Assembly: GCA_004151065.3 (NCBI GenBank)
Contig: NWUY0300024341.1
Location: forward strand, 53,397-63,923
Direction: 5' to 3'
Length of the DNA stretch: 10,527 nt
Source of the DNA: Larix sibirica
Lineage: Eukaryota; Streptophyta; Pinopsida; Pinales; Pinaceae
Of the stretch, positions 1 through 6,695 are shown in pieces. The notes beneath the pieces were generated by a model, which saw only the letters and a list, made by a program, of their open reading frames with translations, was not told where the DNA came from and did not search any database. Position 1 is the stretch's first letter, and each line of letters opens with the position of its first letter. A program made the translations under genes and the position numbers.

Positions 1-16
1 TTGTGGAGGACCACAA
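1..16. repeat. Short inverted repeat (hairpin) at repeat start
   Basis: TTGTGG-AGGA-CCACAA forms a perfect 6-bp stem with a 4-base loop. It is conserved without change at 4098-4113 in copy 2. CCACAA recurs at 249-254 and 4325-4330, so the unit may be a folded or terminal inverted motif of the repeat, but six bases is too short to define an element end. Confidence 0.5.
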
Positions 17-390
17 TATGATCATTCGAATCTATTAAGTTTCCATGAACCTAATAATTGGACGACCTATTAAAGGAAAAGTTCATATACGATGAAAGGG
101 GGACCATTGAGAACACTTTCCTTTTTTAACGAGACACTTCAACTATGAATAATGTAAATGGACCATGCTTGCATCAAAGAACAAGGGGGCACCTTAATGT
201 GTTTTATTGTTAATTCTTTATAGCGTTGTGGGCACACATTTCCACACACCACAATGTAAGTAAGAGTAAATTTTATATATATCAATCATTTCCAGATCAT
301 AATGCCATTGAAAAAAAATTATATATAGTATTTGAGTGTCTTAATGTTTTATTAATTATTTTTAAAATCACAATGAAGGTAAAAGTAAAA
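1..390 (+). repeat. Dispersed direct repeat, copy 1 (unclassified)
   Basis: This copy aligns with 4098-4450 in the same orientation. In the first 136 bases I count five mismatches, and the following roughly 200 bases have about 16. Copy 1 has 21 extra bases near 136-156 that copy 2 lacks, and another extra stretch near 350-375. The left end may extend beyond the window. It opens with a short hairpin (TTGTGG, loop AGGA, CCACAA). No coding potential is convincing; a short TTG-initiated open frame inside it has no recognisable domain. It could be part of a transposable element or a segmental duplication. Confidence 0.85.
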
Positions 391-476
391 TTACTTAGGA
401 TCCAACTTAATTTGGGGCTTTTGTTTCATGGAAATCTTTGATAGTTACAAGAGAGGATTTGGAGTGTGACAAATTG

Positions 477-1317
477 TTATTTATTAGTATATTTTTGGTC
501 TCTATCCTGAATGATAACTTTTCTATTTCTAATTAATGCTCATTTTTCCTTCTTTCCTAACTTCTTTGACCTTTTGAACCTCCTTCCTTAATTCGGCTTG
601 ATCTTCTAGAATGTGATCTTCAATTATAAATATTCTCATACCTTTTAGATTTGAGTGTTTGCTGAGTATGCCATATTTATGGTCAGTAGAGCTAACCTTA
701 ACCCGGATTAGTCTATCTTTATTCTCAATTGGTTTTCCTAACCTCTTTGCTTCTATGAGATAAGTAGTTTCAATTTGCAACTTATTATGTAGCTCTGCCT
801 TGACTACAACTAGTGTATCCTTTTATGCCTCTTCCTTTAAATTAAAAATTACAAGGTTCAAGGCTCTTTTGTTACACTCATGGTCTAATTCTATCAACTT
901 ATTTATTTCCTCTTTAATGGGTTTGATATCTAATTTACCTTCCAGAATCATATTGGTATTTACCTTTTCTTCTTGCTATTTAATCTTGTCCTTCATTTTA
1001 AGGTTTCCTAAAGTATCAACATCTCCTTATTGGGTTGATTTCATTTCTTGGCTTTGTGTTTCAATTACCTATAATCTAATCTCCATTGACTCCAACTTAT
1101 TCTCCAAAAATTTCATCTTCTTGTCTATTTGTTTTTTAATCTTATCTTCCAAGGATGCAAATTTATTATCGAGCATGGATTCTAACTGTTTTTGAAATTT
1201 AACATCTCTTTCTTCCCTACTTTTTTTTTATGACTCTATGTAATCGAAAATGTTCTGTAAGGTATCTATGCTAGGTCTCCCTTTGTCAAGCTTTAGTAAC
1301 TATAGTGAATTGTTCAT
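477..1317 (-). pseudogene. LINE ORF1p-like pseudogene, coiled coil + RRM + C-terminal domain
   Basis: Read on the minus strand from an ATG at 1315-1317, one frame runs to a TAG at 529-531, about 262 codons. It is broken by six in-frame stops (1300, 1228, 1069, 1027, 976, 823; lowest coordinate of each), all TAA or TAG. The order resembles an L1 ORF1 protein. A charged heptad-like stretch (about 1200-1075, e.g. DNKFASLEDKIKKQID) suggests a trimerising coiled coil. NLVIFNLKEE (about 858-829) resembles an RRM RNP2 strand. RLGKPIENKDRLIRVKVSS and LKGMRIFIIEDHILEDQAEL (about 747-590) resemble the C-terminal part. After a small frameshift near 531-534 the reading continues as RNRKVIIQDRDQ to a stop at 477. 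Such proteins bind RNA and escort the transcript; this copy is dead. Family assignment is by motif resemblance only. The antisense open frame at 800-1195 is its shadow. Confidence 0.72.
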
Positions 1318-1790
1318 ACTTTTGTGTGTGTGTGTGAGCAATAAATTTGGACTAGGAGAGAGAGAAAGGAATTTGTGCACCTGATTTAGCTTCGACTCTA
1401 CAAACTATTGGAACTTCTTTATCACAACAGAGCTTCAAGATGCCCGCGGAGCTTAGCATTATACCGTGAGCTTTAGATATACATGGATTAGCTTTGAATC
1501 TACAAGGTAGGTACTCCAACACTTAGAAAACCCTCCATGATACCTCTACAGAAAACCCCCTACGAAACCCTCTACAGATGCGCTCAGATCCTCTACGAAG
1601 ATCACCTTGGCCTCATATCATATATGCTTTTTGGGCCACATATCACTTTGGCTTTAGGGCATTTTTAGGGTTTGTGTCTCAAATCGTTTCTATCGTTTCG
1701 GCCTCGTATTTGTGTCTCAAATTGCTTCGACAACAAACATAAACATTGTAGTACCCCTTCCTTTACAATGCTTCAATACTTTAAAGTTTC
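1318..1790 (-). other. Probable 5' leader of the minus-strand LINE; simple repeats
   Basis: No gene is seen here. Directly upstream of the minus-strand ORF1 start there is a (TG)7 run at 1323-1336 and a short GA run at 1356-1364. Further up, a phrase CCTCTACRRA recurs at 1543, 1569 and 1590 on the plus strand. The position and repeat content fit a LINE 5' untranslated region, but I cannot mark its far end; 1790 is a guess based on a change in composition. Confidence 0.35.
1323..1336. repeat. (TG)7 microsatellite
   Basis: Seven uninterrupted TG units, just 5' of the minus-strand ORF1 start codon. Confidence 0.9.
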
Positions 1791-1818
1791 CCGTGGATAT
1801 ATTCATTGAGAAGTTGCA

Positions 1819-1980
1819 GAAACCCTTGATAAATTCCACATGATTCAAATTCACTATGGTTCAAATTGTAATTCACGGTTTAAATTCGTCATGAAAACCC
1901 TTGGTAAATTTGTTGCGGTTCGAATTCCCTACAGATATGGACTGATTGAAACTCTTGGTAAATTTGTTGTTTGAAATTCA
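1819..1980 (+). repeat. Three degenerate short repeats
   Basis: A phrase close to GAAACCCTTGGTAAATTTGT begins at 1819, 1893 and 1948, and each copy is followed by a TTCAAATTC/TTCGAATTC/TTGAAATTC-like phrase. Spacing is 74 and 55 bases, so the units have suffered indels. There is no coding frame and the origin is unknown. Confidence 0.55.
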
Positions 1981-2097
1981 CTGTCGTATACACATTTGAT
2001 TTAATGAACGTTATATAGGCCAATTAGTCATAATATGGCATGAAGAATCACATTACATGACCATGACTAAAATAGACCACTCAAAGTTTATTGTTAT

Positions 2098-2128
2098 AAA
2101 GATTCTTGTAATTAATTGTGTTTAAGTT
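2098..2128 (+). repeat. Outlying unit of the AT-rich array
   Basis: TAAAGATTCTTGTAATTAATTGTGTTTAAG closely resembles the unit that recurs from 3060 onward. It sits directly upstream of the RNase H fragment, so that fragment is flanked by the same repeat on both sides. Confidence 0.5.
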
Positions 2129-2758
2129 GAAATCATTACAATGACCTTAGAAATAAGTATATCATTTAAAGGCCAGGAACCATGCCACATTCGAGGATCG
2201 CTACATTCCCCCCAAGTCTACATTGTTCAGAGTGTGGTCACCTTAGATATATCTTTCCTCTGTGTCAACCCCCAAAGGACAAGAATTATTCACACGGAAA
2301 CCATTGATGCTAATATCCCATGGTGTTACTTCGACGGCACGACACTAGGTGACCAATCTATTGGGGGTGCCTGTGGGGTTATTTATCGATCAACTCTATG
2401 AAGTACTTGTATTACGGCATCCATTGGGCCATGCACCAACAACAGGGCCGAGCTTTTGAGTTTAAAATACACTCTATTGTTGGCGTTATCTTTGGATATT
2501 GACCGACTGCAAGTTATTGGAGATTTGATCCTCGTCATTAATTGGATGGCCCACATTTGGAGACCTCAAAATATTTTATTGGCTGCCACCATTGAAGAAG
2601 TGGTAAGAATTTATGTCTTATTCCATTTCATCAATTTTCAACATGTGCATTGAGAGAGAAATCAACGGGTTGATCGAATATCCAAGATCGAATTACTTCT
2701 TAGACCTGGCATATGGAAAAAATGGGAGCACGACATAACATCGTGGAAGATGACCTGA
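2126..2758 (+). pseudogene. RNase H-like (RVT_3 type) fragment of a plant retroelement
   Basis: One frame runs from just after a stop at 2123 to a TGA at 2756-2758, interrupted by TGA at 2399-2401 and 2651-2653. IPWCYFDGTTLGDQSIGGACG is the usual start of the plant LINE-associated RNase H domain, with the first catalytic Asp in YFDG. TNNRAELLSL (about 2438-2467) carries the catalytic Glu, QVIGDLILVINWM (about 2507-2545) the third acidic position, and FQHVH-stop-ERNQRVDRISK (2636-2686) the terminal His/Asp region. The enzyme would remove RNA from the RNA:DNA hybrid after reverse transcription. No reverse transcriptase precedes it here, so it is an isolated 3' piece. The 86- and 65-residue open stretches at 2141-2401 and 2456-2653 are its two halves. 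Confidence 0.82.
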
Positions 2759-3059
2759 GTCCCAATCCTTTCTAAATATGAACTACACACATTTACTATG
2801 TTTATATGGTTACGGATTGTAGTTTACTATATAGTCTTGAAAAGACAGTACCTTTTGGATGAACATGTTTGGAGCAATTAAAGAATGTAAACTTCTGTCA
2901 TATTTTGACGAAACATAGAACATTTAAAGAATGTAAACTTCAGTCATATTTTGACGAAACATAGAAGAGGCCTGATATATAGGTCATGTAAAAAGTGTTT
3001 TCTTAATACAAAGTAAACACCTGTGGAAAAACAAGTATATCATTTATCAATCTAGCTAA
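2759..3059. other. Non-coding stretch with a local duplication
   Basis: No gene is recognised between the RNase H fragment and the AT-rich array. It may include the 3' tail of the element that carried the RNase H, but no poly(A) tail is visible. The only clear structure is the 46-bp duplication at 2875-2966. Confidence 0.5.
2875..2966 (+). repeat. 46-bp tandem duplication, two copies
   Basis: Copies at 2875-2920 and 2921-2966 share TTAAAGAATGTAAACTTC, then GTCATATTTTGACGAAACAT. Over the 43 bases from 2878 and from 2924 I see a single difference (T against A after CTTC). The near identity points to a recent replication-slippage event. Confidence 0.9.
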
Positions 3060-3965
3060 CATAAAGATTCTTGTAAATAATTATGCTAAATGTCAGTTTT
3101 TCTAAGGAATCTTGTAAATAACTATGTTAAGTGTGAGGTTATTAATATAAATATTCTTGTAAATAATTATGCTAAATGTTAAGTCTCTATCAAGACTCTT
3201 GTAAATAATTATGTTAAATGTGAGGAGTAGAGATTTTTGTAAATAATTATAGCATACATTACAATTTTTTAAAATAATTATAAGATAGAGATTATGAAAT
3301 AATTATGTTAAGCATTAATACACTATAAAAATTATGATAAATAATAATATTAAGTGGCAATCAATGAGGTTCAGAATATTCATAGGCAAGGACTTGATCT
3401 CATGATCTCTTGCTTGTAATTCACAACTACTCAAGTTAACCTACTAGATTAAATATTCTTATATTAAATATTAATATAATATTAAATCTTTAATTAAAAA
3501 ATATTGAATATCTATTAATTATACTAAGTGTCAGTGTATTATAAAAATATATAAATAAATATATTATTTATCAGTCAGACTATTATGATTTGTTATAAAT
3601 AATTATGATAAATGTCAGATTATTATAAATTTTATGTAAATAATTATAATTTTTAAAATAACTATGCTAAATGTCAGTCCATTATAAACATTCACAAATA
3701 ATTATATCACCTATCAAATTTATAAAAAAATAATTATACAAGTATCTTGAGTATAGAGATTCTTATAAGTAAACCTTTCAAAGATCTTGCAATAAAATTA
3801 TTATGAAATTTTGTAAATAATTACAATGCTCAGTTTATTATAAATTTTTTGTAATTAACTATGCTAAGTTTCAGTCACTGCAAACATCTCACATATCAAA
3901 TTTATAAAAAATACTTATACATTGAGAGACTCTGAGAAATAAATCTGTCAAAGATCCTGAAATTG
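3060..3965 (+). repeat. AT-rich degenerate tandem array
   Basis: A unit close to GATTCTTGTAAATAATTATG followed by CTAAATGTCAG recurs at about 3065, 3111, 3154, 3197 and 3235, and in weaker form at about 3270-3350 and 3590-3880. Spacing is about 38-50 bases in the first block. The second block shows a larger period: TATCAAATTTATAAAAAA begins at 3712 and again at 3894, and AACTATGCTAA at 3660 and 3857, i.e. about 182-197 bases. Between the blocks (about 3360-3590) the unit is hard to see. No coding content. It could be a minisatellite or an internally repeated transposable-element remnant. Confidence 0.75.
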
Positions 3966-4097
3966 TATTGTTTAAGCTTCACTTTTTAAACAAGTATTGA
4001 AAGGGTAAAATGTTTTTAGGTAGAGCCACTTTTCTATCATGCTCTCGATTGGGATGAATGGTTAAGACTCCAATTTTCAAGGATATAAGATCTTTGT

Positions 4098-4450
4098 TTG
4101 TGGAGGACCACAATATGATCATTCGAATCTACTAAGTTTCAATGAACCTAATAATTGGGCGGCCTATTAAAGGAAAAGTTCATATACGATGAAAGGGGGA
4201 CCATTGAGAACACTTTCCATTTTTAACGAGACAATGGACCATGATTACATCAAAGAACAACGAGGCACCTTAATGTTTTTTATTATTAATTATTTGTAGC
4301 GATGTGGGCACACATTTCCACAAACCACAATGTAAGTAAGAGTAAATTTTATATATATCAATCATTTCAAGATCATAATGCAAGTGAAAATAAATTATAT
4401 ATAGTACTTGAGTGTCTTAATGTTTTATCAAGTAAAAGTAAATAATCATT
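4098..4450 (+). repeat. Dispersed direct repeat, copy 2
   Basis: Second copy of the repeat at 1-390, offset 4097 bases, same strand. It begins with the same TTGTGGAGGACCACAA hairpin and remains alignable through TTGAGTGTCTTAATGTTTTAT and the short AGTAAAAGTAAA phrase. It lacks a 21-base segment found in copy 1. The sequence just before it (AGATCTTTGT) is not purine-rich, so it does not look like the polypurine tract expected before a 3' LTR. Confidence 0.85.
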
Positions 4451-4933
4451 TTTAATTTTAATTTCTTTGCCGAGGATCACAACTTCTCTTACTTGTTTTA
4501 TTGAGAAAATTTTAATGAGTGAGCATTAATTTTTCTTTTCATTAGTATATTTTATTTTTTTTATCGAAAAAAAGTTATATTTGATATTTATTAGTGAATC
4601 AAAGTATATAAAGATTTTTTTTTCACTTAATCTCGAGTTTATCATTATATAAATTTGATTTTTCTACTTAAAAAGGAGAAAAGCAAAACATAAAATTCCA
4701 GCTTGTTTCAAATTTCAGCTGAGTTTACCTAGCAAGCAGTGAAAACAAATTGTAAAATCATGTCAAGTAATGCTTCAGTTAACCTATTTAGTTACTATCC
4801 TGAGATTCTTTCTTGCTCAACGGGTTCTTGTAACCATCGAAATGAAACCGTTTAAGGAAAATGGTTAAGTCTACCTTGGAGTATGACTTAGATACACCAT
4901 AATGTCGTTTTGCCTCAAAAACAAAAACACCAT
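4451..4933. other. AT-rich spacer, no gene seen
   Basis: Contains several A and T homopolymer runs (for example 4556-4574 and 4616-4623). I see no open frame, domain or clear repeat. The part nearest 4934 may be 3' flank of the minus-strand RNase H remnant. Confidence 0.6.
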
Positions 4934-5186
4934 TCAAAATCCATGAGATATCATATTTGATTCATCCCATTCTTCGAAGAAGATAATACCTTATGAAGCA
5001 GTCATGGCTTTTTTCAACAGAGAAATCCGCTTCACTATTAAATTCCCTGTAGATGTGATGATATTGCAAAAGTTGAAAAAAAGCTTGAATTCTCTTTGCT
5101 TTATTTTCCCATCCTTCTAAGAGAATTCTCTTTGCTCTCTTTACTCTAATTTTAATAAAGATAAATTGTATAGTCAAAATTCTCAT
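4934..5186 (-). pseudogene. RNase H C-terminal fragment, minus strand
   Basis: On the minus strand an open frame (5186 to 4962) reads EGWENKAKRIQAFFQLLQYHHIYREFNSEADF in overlapping pieces. HHIYREFN followed by EAD is the hallmark of the end of plant LINE-associated RNase H domains, which carries the catalytic His/Asp region. Shifting frame near 4975 gives EEWDESNMISHGF ending at a TGA at 4934-4936, which resembles the tail of this domain. The N-terminal half with the YFDG and AEL motifs is not recognisable upstream (5187-5460 on this strand), so only about one third of a domain remains. It lies opposite in strand to the RNase H piece at 2126-2758, so the two come from separate insertions. 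Confidence 0.62.
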
Positions 5187-5465
5187 CGATCAATTTTTTT
5201 TTAAATTTATTCATTAATGTGGGTTGACTCGTCATCTTTTTTCGAGAAAAATCACATCATCTAAATAATCCTTCATAATGTCTGAAGAGGCAAAATTCCT
5301 TAACCATTAACCTATTTCATTAGGTCTAAAACAACACACTTTGAAGAATTGATCATATGCAACAAGATTAACAGTGTATCTCAACTTCTTAAACTAAACT
5401 CAATTAACAAAAAAGATAATAACCTTTTATGATCCCACGACCTTATTTTTAAAAGTATCTGTGTA
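5187..5465. other. AT-rich spacer, no gene seen
   Basis: No recognisable coding or repeat structure on either strand. It separates the minus-strand RNase H remnant from the plus-strand ORF2 fragment, so an element boundary must lie in it or at its edges. Confidence 0.5.
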
Positions 5466-5469
5466 GCCT

Positions 5470-6277
5470 AGAGATTGGTGGCTGGGTTGGTTTGTTGGTA
5501 GTGGGAAGGCGATAGGGCTAGGTGGGACATTGCTTCTTGATCGATTTGGAGTTGGCGAGATCAGGGAGTATGCATAGTTGAGTTACCACGGTTCCAGGTG
5601 CATCAACTGTGTTGAAAGAGTATATTCTAATAACGGGACCTTTGGGACCCTGGGTCTTTTTTGTGGAAGGGGCGAAGATCTCTTATACATGAGTTCAGAC
5701 TTTTGGCCTTAGATTACCCCTCGGTCATGAAAATATAGCCCTTCATTCCATAGTCATAATTATTTTAGATGGAAATTGGCATGCCAAGGCCCTTTTGGCA
5801 AGATTGGCATTGGAGTTTTCGCATCCCATTATTGCAATATAACTCTCGCTAATTATATTCAGTTCTTCATTGGAGTCACCTCCTCTTGCCAATTCTCAAT
5901 GTGAGATGGGTTTTGTCGATTCAATGGGTTCGTCGACTTCATAGTGTATGGTCAATGCGACTTTCCTACAAGTTGCGTGTGTTTGCTTGGTTGTTCATTT
6001 ATCAGTGGCTCCCATTAAGGCCAGGTTGACCAAGTTTGGCCTTTGCCGAGGGTGCCAGAGACTAGATATTGTCAAACACATTTTCTAGGATTGTAGGTTT
6101 GTTAAAGAATGTTGGAGCTTTGTGGAAGATCGACATCCTAAACTATTTCTAAAGAAAATCTATTAGAAGGCGGCCATATTTAGAGATGGATATTCCCTTG
6201 TACGGGAATCACTCTTTGGTTTTGCGGCATTGTCTAAAGATCTCTACTTTATTTGTGCTTTAGAAGCTCAAATGTAA
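5470..6277 (+). pseudogene. LINE ORF2 3' fragment with zf-RVT domain
   Basis: The firmest part is 5931-6277. In one frame RRLHSVWSMRLSYKLRVFAWL (5931-5996, read in overlapping pieces) matches the helix before the zinc-binding region of plant LINE ORF2. After a frame change near 6011-6019 the text reads KARLTKFGLCRGCQRLDIVKH, a zf-RVT-type C-x2-C with later H and C (IF-stop-DC), then CWSFVED and a segment ending ALEAQM with TAA at 6275. Stops lie at 6086 and 6164. The 5470-5930 part is assigned by phrases such as DGNWHAKALLARLALEF (about 5769-5820), which resembles the region between RT and zf-RVT; frames are scrambled there. The RT is missing at the left and RNase H at the right. Plus strand, about 160 bases before the next LINE begins. 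Confidence 0.72.
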
Positions 6278-6436
6278 GTATATATTCAATCAAAAAGATT
6301 ACTTCCACTTTTGCATTTATTACACTTTGAGAAATGAAATACACCATTAATTATTAACCTATTATATATTTTGATTTCATTTCTACTGTGGTGAGAGTTT
6401 TAGGAAAATGTATATTTTTGGCCAAGAGTTTAGGAG
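6278..6436. other. AT-rich spacer between ORF2 fragment and next LINE
   Basis: No coding or repeat structure is seen. It holds the 3' edge of the zf-RVT fragment and the 5' edge of the LINE that follows; neither a poly(A) tail nor a target-site duplication could be identified. Confidence 0.5.
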
Positions 6437-6695
6437 GGGTTTTCATGGCGGAATCGGAGGGTTTGTTAGAGGGTTTTCATGGCGGATTCCGAGGTTTTGG
6501 ACTTGGATTTACAATCTAGACATATATAGGACCCTTCTCTGTCATATGTTGTGTTAGATCTTTTTGTTTAGTAAGTTGTTTTGGTCTTGACGATCCTTCT
6601 TTGGGGTCTCTGGTATTTTTGTTACTTGTATTATTCCTCCTGGCTAGTGGACTGACGGGGTCGAGGGGGTCCACTTTCATTGTTTTGGGGTTTCT
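6437..6695 (+). promoter_or_regulatory. Probable LINE 5' leader with a 34-bp spaced duplication
   Basis: The phrase GGGTTTTCATGGCGGA occurs at about 6438 and again at about 6472, 34 bases apart. Each contains an ATG with short reading: 6445 gives about 20 residues, and 6479 gives MADSEVLDLDLQSRHI before TAG. These may be upstream ORFs, or the eroded true start of ORF1. The rest is T/G-rich and non-coding in appearance. In LINEs an internal promoter normally resides here; I see no motif that proves one. Confidence 0.45.

Noticed and set aside
226-441. 71-residue open frame in repeat copy 1
   Set aside because: Starts at TTG, lies in AT-rich repeat DNA, has no recognisable domain, and the matching frame is not conserved in copy 2.
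800-1195. Plus-strand 131-residue open frame
   Set aside because: It is the antisense of the coiled-coil/RRM coding frame on the minus strand, and its Ser/Leu/Phe-rich content is what the complement of Lys/Glu-rich codons gives.
477-1317. Reassigned stop codons (TAA/TAG read as Gln) as the explanation of the six stops
   Set aside because: Other elements in the window show TAG at positions unlike Gln (for example before DC at 6086), TGA stops and many frameshifts. General pseudogene decay explains everything without a variant genetic code.
4020-4080. tRNA-like or SINE A-box (GATGAATGGTTAAGACTCC)
   Set aside because: No matching B-box, cloverleaf or tail could be found nearby.
1-4450. LTR retrotransposon bounded by the two direct repeats
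   Set aside because: No primer-binding site after copy 1, no polypurine tract before copy 2, and the interior holds LINE fragments on both strands rather than gag-pol.
6272-6280. Splice donor-like GTAAGT at the end of the zf-RVT fragment
   Set aside because: A six-base match is expected by chance, and no intron-exon structure or host gene surrounds it.
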